Below, piece after piece: positions 52,911 to 61,600 of a stretch of 64,000 nucleotides of DNA. Where the stretch lies: assembly GCA_910578985.1 (NCBI GenBank), contig CAJTSF010000004.1, positions 62,001 to 126,000 on the forward strand. Direction: 5' to 3'. The first letter of the stretch is position 1. Every line of letters starts with the position of its first letter. The stretch comes from an uncultured Odoribacter sp. (GTDB lineage: Bacteria > Bacteroidota > Bacteroidia > Bacteroidales > Marinifilaceae). A program made the position numbers and the translations under genes. A model generated the notes under the pieces. That model worked only from the letters and a program-made list of their open reading frames with translations. It was not told the origin of the DNA and searched no databases.

Positions 52911-53019
52911 CGGATGTCCGCTCTCTTTGCACTAAGCAAGGAGGGGAGCCGCAGGATGATGGAGTATGCCAAGGGAGCGCACGGAGTGAAGCGGACAGGC
53001 ATGCGGAATGATCCTGCGG
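52911..53019 (+). repeat. DGR-associated direct repeat, copy 2 (after VR)
   Basis: It begins seven bases after the VR. CTTCCTTG at the VR end (52894-52901) can pair with CAAGGAGG (52937-52944), giving an 8-bp stem with one G-T pair. Hairpins just after the VR are needed for target recognition in the Bordetella phage DGR. See copy 1 for the match. Confidence 0.7.
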
Positions 53020-53059
53020 TGGGGCAAAAAAAGAGGGTTGAAATATTAAGGTGAAGAGC

Positions 53060-53542
53060 ATGATACAATATGAAATATTCACTGTTCCGGTGTTGGGCGG
53101 TGTGGAAGAGTTGGAGCGCATGAACCGTTTTTTGCGCGGGCACAAGGTGGTGCAGGTGGAGAAGCAGCTGGTGATGCTGGGTGACGGGGCATGCTGGTCT
53201 TTTTGCGTGAATTACCTGCTTGCCGGGCTTGCATCGTCTTCCTTGGGAGGCGGTGAGCGGAAGGAGAAGGTGGACTACAAGAGCGTGCTGGGTGAGGAGC
53301 ATTTCAAGGTGTTCACCCGGTTGCGCGCTTTCCGCAAGCAGATAGCCGACCAGGATGCCGTCCCCGCCTATGCGGTTTTCACGGATGCGGAATTGGCGAC
53401 GTTGTCTCAGGTGGAGGGCTTGACGGAGCAGGCGATGCTGCAAGTCGAGGGCATCGGGAAGAAACGGGTGGAGAAGTACGGCGCGCTGCTGGTGGCGTTG
53501 TCCCGTCAGGAAGGGCAGGCGGACAGTCAGGCGGAGGTGTGA
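53060..53542 (+). CDS. DGR accessory protein with HRDC domain
   Basis: The ATG at 53060 gives 160 residues starting MIQYEIFTVPVLGGVEELER, as in other DGR HRDC proteins; a GTG nine bases upstream is less likely. The N-terminal part (MNRFLRGHKVVQVEKQLV; WSFCVNYLL) is the DGR-specific region. The C-terminal 65 residues are an HRDC domain (VFTDAELATLSQVEGLTEQA; GIGKKRVEKYGALLVAL), a helical nucleic-acid-binding fold known from RecQ and RNase D. It takes the place of the Avd protein of other DGRs and probably helps the reverse transcriptase hold RNA. Its stop overlaps the next start by one base. Confidence 0.9.
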   Translation: MIQYEIFTVPVLGGVEELERMNRFLRGHKVVQVEKQLVMLGDGACWSFCVNYLLAGLASSSLGGGERKEKVDYKSVLGEEHFKVFTRLRAFRKQIADQDAVPAYAVFTDAELATLSQVEGLTEQAMLQVEGIGKKRVEKYGALLVALSRQEGQADSQAEV

Positions 53543-54750
53543 TGAGGCGGGCGGGATATTTGACGGAGCGCATAGCGGAGACGGACAATCTGCTGGAAGC
53601 CTGGTACAAGGCGGCACGGGGGAAGGGGATGATGGCGGAGACGCTCCGTTTCGGTGCTTCGCTGGAGGCGGAGGTCGCCCGCTTGCGGGCGGCTGTCCTA
53701 TCGGGTCATGTGGAGGTGGGTGACTATACTTATTTCCGAATTCACGACCCGAAGCCCCGCCTGATTTGTGCGGCGGCGTTCCGGGAGCGGGTGTTGCACC
53801 ATGCGCTGATGAATGTATGCCATCCTTATTTCGAGCGCCAGTTGATAGAGACGACCTATGCGACCCGTCCCGGGAAAGGGATTTACCAGGCACTCGACCG
53901 GACGAGGAGAGCGTTGCGGCATTACGGGTATGTGGCGAAGTTCGATTTCCGGAAGTATTTCGATTCCATCGACCATGCGATTCTGAAAGGGAAACTGCGT
54001 CGTCTTTTCAAGGACGGTCGGCTGCTTGGTATTTTCGACGACATCATCGATAGCTATTCCCGTTCGGCAGGCAGGGGATTGCCCATCGGCAACCTGACGA
54101 GCCAGTATTTTGCGAATTGCTATTTGTCGGGTCTGGACCACTATGTGAAAGAAGAATTGCGTGCGGGGGAGTATGTGCGTTATATGGACGACTTCTTGCT
54201 GTTTGCTTCGGGTCGCGGGGAATTGGAGCGGTTGGTGGGAGGCGTGGAGCGTTTTGTAGCGGATGAATTGAACCTGGCTTTGAAGCCCGTGGTTTTCCTG
54301 ACCTCCTCGGAAGGGGTGCCTTTTCTGGGCTATACGGTTTTCCCGCACAAGGTACGGCTGAACGGTCGCAGCAAGCGGCGTCTGAAAACGCGGATGCGGG
54401 AGTATGAGTGCAGACGTGCACGCGGGGAGTGGGGGGAGCGGGATTATATGGAACATATAACACCCTTGCTTGCTTTTGCCGGATACGGTTACACGAAGTC
54501 CCTCCGGCGTGGCATCCTGGGAGAATGGCAACGGACACAACGGCTCCAACCGCGTGAATCGCGGCGGCAGTTGGAACAACAATGCGAGGAACTGCCGGGT
54601 GTCGAATTGGAACAACAACACCCCGGACAACCGCAACAACAATATAGGGTTCCGGGTTGTGCTGCTTCCTTGAGCTTAGTGCAAGAGACGGATGTCCATG
54701 TGGTAAACCGTCCGTTGTCATGTTTGCCTTTGTCGTGCAAACGAAGATGA
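53542..54750 (+). CDS. DGR reverse transcriptase
   Basis: The ATG at 53542 overlaps the HRDC gene's stop (TGATG) and gives 402 residues. The polymerase motifs are FDFRKYFDSIDH (Asp135), IGNLTSQ (182-188; the IGxxxSQ form is the hallmark of DGR enzymes, unlike QGxxxSP of group II introns) and YMDD (214-217). The thumb region follows with SKRRLKTRMREY, and the family-conserved part ends near TPLLAFAGYGYTKSLRRG (about 325). The remaining 70 residues come from the TR and flanking bases and are rich in Gln, without similarity to known domains. No maturase, integrase or endonuclease domain is present. Confidence 0.95.
   Translation: MRRAGYLTERIAETDNLLEAWYKAARGKGMMAETLRFGASLEAEVARLRAAVLSGHVEVGDYTYFRIHDPKPRLICAAAFRERVLHHALMNVCHPYFERQLIETTYATRPGKGIYQALDRTRRALRHYGYVAKFDFRKYFDSIDHAILKGKLRRLFKDGRLLGIFDDIIDSYSRSAGRGLPIGNLTSQYFANCYLSGLDHYVKEELRAGEYVRYMDDFLLFASGRGELERLVGGVERFVADELNLALKPVVFLTSSEGVPFLGYTVFPHKVRLNGRSKRRLKTRMREYECRRARGEWGERDYMEHITPLLAFAGYGYTKSLRRGILGEWQRTQRLQPRESRRQLEQQCEELPGVELEQQHPGQPQQQYRVPGCAASLSLVQETDVHVVNRPLSCLPLSCKRR
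54539..54674 (+). repeat. DGR template repeat (TR), overlapping the reverse transcriptase gene
   Basis: This 136-bp TR holds about 37 adenines, most as AAC or AAT in the frame of the target gene. It lies within the reverse transcriptase reading frame in another phase, so the AAC codons become CAA and specify Gln there. Frame and length match the VR without gaps. After the TR, CGGATGTCC recurs (54689-54697), as it does after the VR. Confidence 0.97.
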
Positions 54751-55020
54751 GCGGTCGCGGACTGCCTTTGTCGCAAGTGTCGGTAGCGGGGCGGATGCTT
54801 TGTCAATGATTCTTGCGTTTTTTGAAACAGAAACGGATAAATGAAAGATGTTATGTTCCGTGAGTGAGTGATTTACGGGTGTCCGCCCTCTTTGCAGGAG
54901 GGCGGACGCTTGTTTTTGCCTGTTTTGTAAAAATCGCCAGTTGGGGAGACATTTTTTGAGTTTCCCGAAGTTATAGGGGAAGTTGTGGGCGCTGCGTTGC
55001 ACGTGATTTTCGGGGAGTGT
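54751..55020. other. Region between the DGR and ruvA
   Basis: No gene is supported. It holds the DGR terminator and AT-rich sequence leading to the ruvA promoter. Confidence 0.7.
54881..54916 (+). terminator. Terminator of the DGR
   Basis: GTCCGCCCTC (54881-54890) pairs perfectly with GAGGGCGGAC (54898-54907) around TTTGCAG, followed by GCTTGTTTTT. Its 5' arm and loop resemble the first 20 bases of the flank repeats. Confidence 0.93.
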
Positions 55021-55051
55021 TTTGTATCTCGTTTTTTTTGTCGTATCTTTG
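55021..55051 (+). promoter_or_regulatory. ruvA promoter (TTTG-N19-TATCTTTG)
   Basis: TTTG at 55021-55024 and TATCTTTG at 55044-55051 with a 19-base spacer exactly match the Bacteroidetes consensus, 18 bases before the ruvA ATG. Confidence 0.85.
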
Positions 55052-55069
55052 TAATTCATATAGGTTATC

Positions 55070-55651
55070 ATGTACGAGTATATCAAAGGGAGTTTGACAG
55101 ATGCGGCGCCTACCTATGCGGTGGTGGAGTGCGGGGGCATCGGGTATTACGTGAATATTTCCGTGAATACCTATTCGCAGATTGCGGGGGCGAAGGAGGT
55201 GGTGCTTTTCCTGCACCTGATTGTGCGGGAGGATGCGCATCTGCTCTACGGTTTTGCCTCGAAAGAGGAGCGTGCGTTGTTCCGGCAGTTGATTTCCGTG
55301 TCGGGCGTGGGGGCGAACACGGCGGGGGTGATGTTGAGTTCGATGACGGTGAACGAGATTGCGGGCGCCATCATGACGGAGAACGTGAACGCCATCAAGA
55401 GCGTGAAGGGCATCGGGCTGAAGACGGCGCAGCGGGTGATCATCGAGCTGAAGGACAAGGTGGGTGGCATGGAGGGAGGAGGAGCGGCTCCGGCAGGCGG
55501 TGCGTCCACGGTGAAGGATGAGGCGTTGGCGGCGCTGGTGATGCTGGGGTTCGCGAAGGCGCAGGCGTCGAAGGTGGTGGACAAGGTGGCGGCTTCGGGC
55601 GAGGCGGTGAGCGTGGAGCAGTTGATTAAGTTGGCGCTTAAACAATTATAG
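55070..55651 (+). CDS. ruvA: Holliday junction ATP-dependent DNA helicase subunit RuvA
   Basis: The protein has 193 residues. The N-terminal OB fold (MYEYIKGSLTDAAPTYAVVE), the tandem helix-hairpin-helix region (LFRQLISVSGVGANTAGVML; IKSVKGIGLKTAQRVIIELK) and the C-terminal RuvB-contact domain (ALAALVMLGFAKAQASKVVD) are complete. RuvA binds four-way junctions and guides RuvB. The stop TAG overlaps an AGGAGG that serves sprA, so the two genes are coupled. ruvB is not adjacent. Confidence 0.97.
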   Translation: MYEYIKGSLTDAAPTYAVVECGGIGYYVNISVNTYSQIAGAKEVVLFLHLIVREDAHLLYGFASKEERALFRQLISVSGVGANTAGVMLSSMTVNEIAGAIMTENVNAIKSVKGIGLKTAQRVIIELKDKVGGMEGGGAAPAGGASTVKDEALAALVMLGFAKAQASKVVDKVAASGEAVSVEQLIKLALKQL

Positions 55652-55655
55652 GAGG
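55650..55655 (+). promoter_or_regulatory. Strong Shine-Dalgarno AGGAGG of sprA
   Basis: AGGAGG starts within the ruvA stop codon and ends seven bases before the sprA ATG, an optimal distance. Ribosomes finishing ruvA would uncover it. Confidence 0.6.
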
Positions 55656-55662
55656 CTGGTCG

Positions 55663-58600
55663 ATGAAGCGGTATGGATTGTTATTATGTTTTGTAATAAC
55701 GTGTTTCGGACATCTGTTTGCCGGGACAGGTCATGCCGCGGACACCCTTTTGTTTCCGATACCGGAGGACCGGAACAATGAAATACGCCGGGATGTGCTG
55801 CCTTCGGCGCTGTTCCTGAAGACGCCTTCCAATATCAAGGATTCCATTGTTTATGACCCTGTGAACCGGCGGTATGTGCTGATGACGCTCATCGGGGACA
55901 AGTATTATTACAAGCGCCCTTACACCCAGACGTTGCAGCAGTTGATGGACGCCCGCTCGAAGATGTCGGTGTATGAGTACAACCGCCAGCAGGTGAGGTT
56001 CGGGGACAAGTATGATTTCAAGAGCCTGGTGTCGGAAATCCAGTTTCTGGACAAGTTGCTGAGCCCCATTTTCGGAAAGGACCGCATCAAGCTGAAGGTG
56101 CAGGGGGCGGTGGACCTGACGCTGGGGGTGAAGACGAGCAAGATAGACAACCCGACGCTGCCCATCGACATGCGCAAGACCACGACGCTGGATTTCGACG
56201 AGAAAATCCAGTTCAACATCGGGGGGAGCATCGGCGACTTGATTAATCTGGACTGGAGTTACAATACGGAGGCGACATTCGATTTTGAGAACATCCTGAA
56301 ACTGAATTACGAGGGAAAGGAGGACGATATCATCCGTAAGGTGGAGGCGGGCAATGTGTCGCTGCCTTTGGCGGGTTCCCTGATTTCCGGGGCGCAGAAC
56401 CTGTGGGGGTTCCGCACGGATTTCCAGTTCGGGAAGCTGTCGGTGTCCGGCATTTTCTCGCAGCAGAAGGGAGAGTCGAAGGTCATCCAGTTGGATCGGG
56501 GGGCGGAGAAGCAGGAGTTCGAGGTGGCGGCGCTGGATTATGAGGCGAACAAGCACTTTTTCCTGTCGCGCTATTTCCGGAACACCTATGAGCAGTCGCT
56601 GGCGAACCTGCCGGCGGTGAACAGCGCGGTGAGCATCACGAAGCTGGAGGTGTGGGTGACGAACAAGAGTTCGCGTTTCGACCAGGCGCGCAATATCGTG
56701 GCTTTTGCGGAGCTGGGCGATGGGGGGGGCTATCCCGCCAATGGTGCCAACGGGTTGTATGACCAGTTGGCGAACGGTCCTTACAGCGGCATCCGGGACA
56801 TCAACCAGGTGTCGAAAGTGTTGAACGGGTTCAAGGTGCCGGGGGAGGAGTACGAGAAGTTGGAGAATGCCCGCCTGCTGGATCCGTCGGAGTACGTATT
56901 CAACGATAAATTGGGGTATATTTCGCTGAACTCCGCCCTGAATGCGGACGAGGTGCTGGCGGTGGCTTACGAATATACGGTGCGGGGCGTGGTCTATACG
57001 GTCGGGGAGCTGACTTCCAATGCGCCTGCCGCTCCGGCGTCGCTCATCGTGAAGATGCTGCGCAGCACGACGCAAAGCCCGAATATGCCGACGTGGGACC
57101 TGATGATGAAGAACGTGTACGGCATCGGGGCCTACAATCTGAGCGCGGAGGATTTTACGCTGGATATCCTCTACCAGAACGACAAGGCGGGCACGAAGGT
57201 GAATTACGTGCCGGCGGGGGATATCAGCAATCAGGTGCTGTTGTCGGTGATGAACCTGGATAACCTGAATGCCCAGCTGGACGCCGTGCCGGACGGGCGT
57301 TTCGACTATATCGAGGGGCTGACCGTGCAGCCTTCCAAGGGGCGCATCATCTTTCCGGTGCTGGAGCCTTTCGGGTCGTGGCTGGAGCGGAAAATCAACA
57401 ATCCGGGGGTGGCGGGGGAGTATGTGTTCCAGGAGTTGTATGACAAGACGCAGAGCGAGGCGGAGCAGGTGGCGGAGCGCAACAAGTTTTACCTGAAAGG
57501 GAGTTACAAGTCCACTTCTTCCTCGGAGATTTTATTGGGAGGGGGGGATATCCCGCAGGGTTCGGTGAAGGTGCTGGCAGGAGGGGTGGAGCTGACGGAG
57601 AACATCGATTATACGGTGAACTATACGATGGGGACGGTCACCATCATCAACCAGGCATTGATGGAGGCGGGCACTCCGATTACCATCAAGAGCGAGAACC
57701 GCTCGAGTTTCGGGATGCAGACGAAGACGCTGGTGGGGACGCACCTGGATTATAAGTTCAACGATAAATTCAATATCGGCGCCACGTTGCTGCACATGAA
57801 CGAGCGGCCGCTCACCCACAAGGTGAACCTGGGGGAGGAGCCGTTGTCCAATACGATATGGGGGCTGAACGCCACGTATAACACGGAGTCCCGCTTTCTG
57901 ACGACGTTGCTGAACAAGTTGCCGTTCATCCACACCAATGCGAAATCGCACCTGACCATCGATTCGGAGTTCGCGCAGTTCAAGCCGGGCACTGCCCGCG
58001 GGGCAAAGGGGAACGCTTTCCTGGATGATTTCGAGGGGAGCAAGATTGCGTTGGACATGAAGAGCGTGACCCAGTGGAAACTGGCATCCACGCCGCAGGA
58101 CGAGTTGTTCCCGGAGGGAACGTCGGATTCGTTGCGGTACGGCTTCAACCGGGCAAGGCTGGCGTGGTATATCGTGGACCCGATATTCTACCGGATGTCC
58201 ACTTCGACGCCTTCGCATATCCGGGCGGACGAGGAGCAGCGGTCGAACCATTTTGTCCGGGAAATCCGCCAGACGGAGATTTTCCCGAACAAGGATATCG
58301 CCATCGGGGAGGTGAATGTCGTGCCGGCGTTGTCAGTGGCTTATTACCCGAAGGAGAAGGGTCCTTATAACTTCGACACGGACGTGGACCGCGACGGTCA
58401 CCTGAACCACCCCGAGAAGCGGTGGGGAGGGATGATGCGCAGCATCGCCACGAGCGATTTCGAGGCGGCGAACGTGCAGTATATCGAGATGTGGCTGATG
58501 GACCCGTTTGTGTACGAGCCGCAGCATAAGGGAGGGGATGTTTATTTCGACCTGGGCAGCGTGTCGGAGGATATCCTGCGGGACGGCAGGAAGTCGTTCG

Positions 58601-61600
58601 AGAACGGTTTGCCGACGGGCACCGGGGAGGAGAATGTGGATACCACGCTGTGGGGACGGGTGCCTAATGTGCAGGCGATTACCAACGGATTCGACAACAA
58701 CAGCCAGGCGCGGAGGTTTCAGGATGTTGGGCTGGACGGGATGAGCGATGAGGAGGAGCGGGTGTTTTATGCCTCCTATCTGGAGCAGTTGCGGCTGCTG
58801 CACGGGGTGGATTCGAAGGTGTTCCAGGATGCCTGGAATGACCCTTCGGGGGATAATTACCATTTTTTCAGGGGGTCGGACTTCGATGCGATGGAGACGC
58901 CTGTGCTGGGGCGCTACAAGCACTACAACGGCACGGAGGGTAACTCGCCCACGTCGGATATGTCCCCGGAATCCTATGCCACGGCGGCGACCACGTTGCC
59001 GGATGTGGAGGATATCAACGGGGATAACACGTTGAACGAGACGGAGGCGTTTTTCCGGTATCACTTGGAGTTGAAGCCGGAGAAGATGAAAATCGGGGAG
59101 AATTATATCTCGAATATCACGACGGCGCAGGTCGAACTGCCGAACGGGGAAATCGGCGAGGTGAACTGGTACCAGATCCGGATACCCCTGACCGATTACG
59201 AGACGACGCACGGGGGCATCCGCGACTTCAAGTCCATCCGCTTCATGCGTATGTTGCTGCGCGGTTTCCAGGACAGCGTGGTGATGCGTATGGCGAGCCT
59301 GGATCTGGTGCGTGACAACTGGCGGAAGTACGACGGTCCGCTGGACGGGAAAAATATTCCGGCGAATCATACGATTTTCGACGTGTCGGTGGTGAATTTG
59401 GAGGAGAACGCTTCCCGTACGCCGGTCAATTATGTGCTGCCTCCGGGCACGGACCGGGTGATAGACGCCACCAATCCCCAGTACAAGGAGTTGAACGAGC
59501 AGGCGATGTCGTTGAAAGTGGTGGACTTGCAGGAGGAGGACGCGCGGGCGGTGTACAAGAGCTTCGGCAAGAATATGTTGCGTTACAAGACCTTGAAGAT
59601 GGACGTGCATGCCGAGGCGTTGAAGGAGTCGGTGCTGGAGGATGACGATTTGACGCTGTTTATCCGGTTGGGAAGCGATAATGTGAGCAATTACTACGAG
59701 TATGAGTTGCCCTTGAAGCTGACGCCTCCCGGTTTTTACGGCGAGGATGAAATGGGACGGGAGGCGGTGTGGCCCACTGCGAACCGGATTGAGTTGCCGT
59801 TGCGGTGGTTCCAGACCTTGAAACAGGTGCGCAATACGGAAACCCGCGCCGCCGGCGGGGAAATCAATTACGTGGATGTGTTCGCCATGCAGGTGGGGGA
59901 TTTGGATGAAACGGCGAACGTGGACAAGATGCTGCATTGGGTGAAGGTGAAAGGTAAGCCGACGTTGGGCGAGGTTCGCAATATCGTTATCGGAATCCGC
60001 AATCCGAAAGGGGAGGTGTACAAGGGAGAACGGTCGGCGGAGGTGTGGGTGAACGAATTGCGCCTGTCCGATTTCGACAATAAAGGCGGTTGGGCGGCGA
60101 ATCTGCGTGTGACCGCCAAACTGGCGGACGTGGCAACGTTCAGTTTCGCCGGCAGCCGTATGACGCCCGGTTTCGGGAGCATCGAGCAGCATGCCGCGGA
60201 AATCGAGCGGGAAGATTACCGCTCCATCGATTTCTCCTCCAGCGTGGAGTTCGGGAAGTTCTTCCCGGAGCAGTGGCGGTTGCGCATCCCGATGTATTAC
60301 GCCTATTCCCGCCAGGTCATCCTGCCGGAGTACGATCCGACGGATACGGATATTCCGTTGGAGGTGGCTTTGCAGCATGCCGAGACGAAGAGCGTGCGGG
60401 ATTCCATCAAGCGGAACGCGGAGAATTACATGATGCGCAAGAGCTTGAACTTTACGAATGTGGGGGTGGAGAGCAAGGACGGGAAAGCGCACTTCTTCTC
60501 GTGGGCGAACCTCTCCCTGACTTATTCCTACAATAAGTCGCTCACCCGCAATGTGAACATGGAGCGCGATTTGGACAAGAGTTACCGCGGTTTGCTCAGC
60601 TATATTTACAACGGCATGCCGAAGCTGGTCGAGCCGTTTAAGAATTCCAAGTCTTTGGATTCGAAGTATCTGGTGTGGCTGAAGGATTTTAATTTCTATT
60701 ACATGCCTTCGATGCTTTCCATCACCTCCGACATCACCCGCAATTACCGGGAGATGATTTCCAGGAACTTAGATAATCCGAACCTGTTGATAACGCCTTC
60801 CTATAACAAGGACTTCATGTGGACGCGGGACTATGCTTTCAAGTTCAACCTGACGAAGAATTTGGTGGTGGATTTCCGCGCCACCGCCCAGGCACGGATA
60901 GACGAGCCGGAGGGTATCGTGGACAAGCAGCGGGACCCGGAACGCTACCAGCAGTGGAAGGACACCGTCCTCCAGAATATCAAGGACGGGGGACGCCCCG
61001 TGAATTACAACCACGACTTTTCGGTGCAGTACACACTGCCCATCAACAAGTTGCCTTTCTTGGACTGGACATCGATGCAGGCGGCATATACGACACGGTA
61101 TGACTGGCAGGCTGCCGCCCTGACGAAGGATTCGACGAATCTCGGGAATACCATCCGGAATGCGAATGCGTTGCAGGTCAATACGGACCTTTCGTTGAGT
61201 TCGCTGTACAACAAATCGAAGTTCCTGCGTTCTGTCACCCGTCCGTCGCGGCAGCATCGGGGCAAGGCGGTGAAGTATGAGACAGAGGTGAAGCGCCTCG
61301 CAAAGGGCAAGCCGTTGCTGGTGCGCCACCGTTTGAAGACGGGCGACATCAAAGCGACTGTCACCACTGCCGACGGCCAAAGCGTGAAGCTCGCCTATGA
61401 GTCCGTGGGGCGTAACAAACTGCGCATCAATCCCGCGCAGGATTTAGAGGATGCGAAGCTGTTCGTGAGCGGTACGCAGCATCCGGGGGCAGGCATCGGT
61501 AATTCGATGGTGCGTTTCCTGATGGGGATTGTGACGGGGGTCAAGAATATCAATATCGGTTATTCGGAGGACAAAGGAACGACCCTTCCGGGCTTCCTGC

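Larger units (their letters stand above)
51949..54916 (+). other. Diversity-generating retroelement (DGR) cassette
   Basis: The cassette holds, in order, a flank repeat, the target lipoprotein gene with VR, a second flank repeat, an HRDC accessory gene, a DGR-type reverse transcriptase gene, the TR inside its 3' end, and a terminator. All genes face the same way. A reverse transcriptase copies TR RNA with errors at adenines and the cDNA replaces the VR, giving new versions of the target. The 14 TR/VR differences are all at TR adenines, direct proof of the mechanism in this lineage. Confidence 0.96.

Noticed and set aside
54470..54673. Short frame ending GFRVVLLP inside the reverse transcriptase gene
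   Set aside because: It is the TR read in the target-gene phase, not a gene; it overlaps conserved reverse transcriptase sequence.
53542..54750. Group II intron or retron reverse transcriptase
   Set aside because: IGxxxSQ motif, HRDC neighbour and the adenine-specific TR/VR pair identify a DGR; there is no maturase domain or msr/msd structure.
58333..60492. 719-codon frame antisense to sprA
   Set aside because: Arg/His-rich shadow frame without motifs. The same holds for the long minus frames over purL, M16 and hutU.
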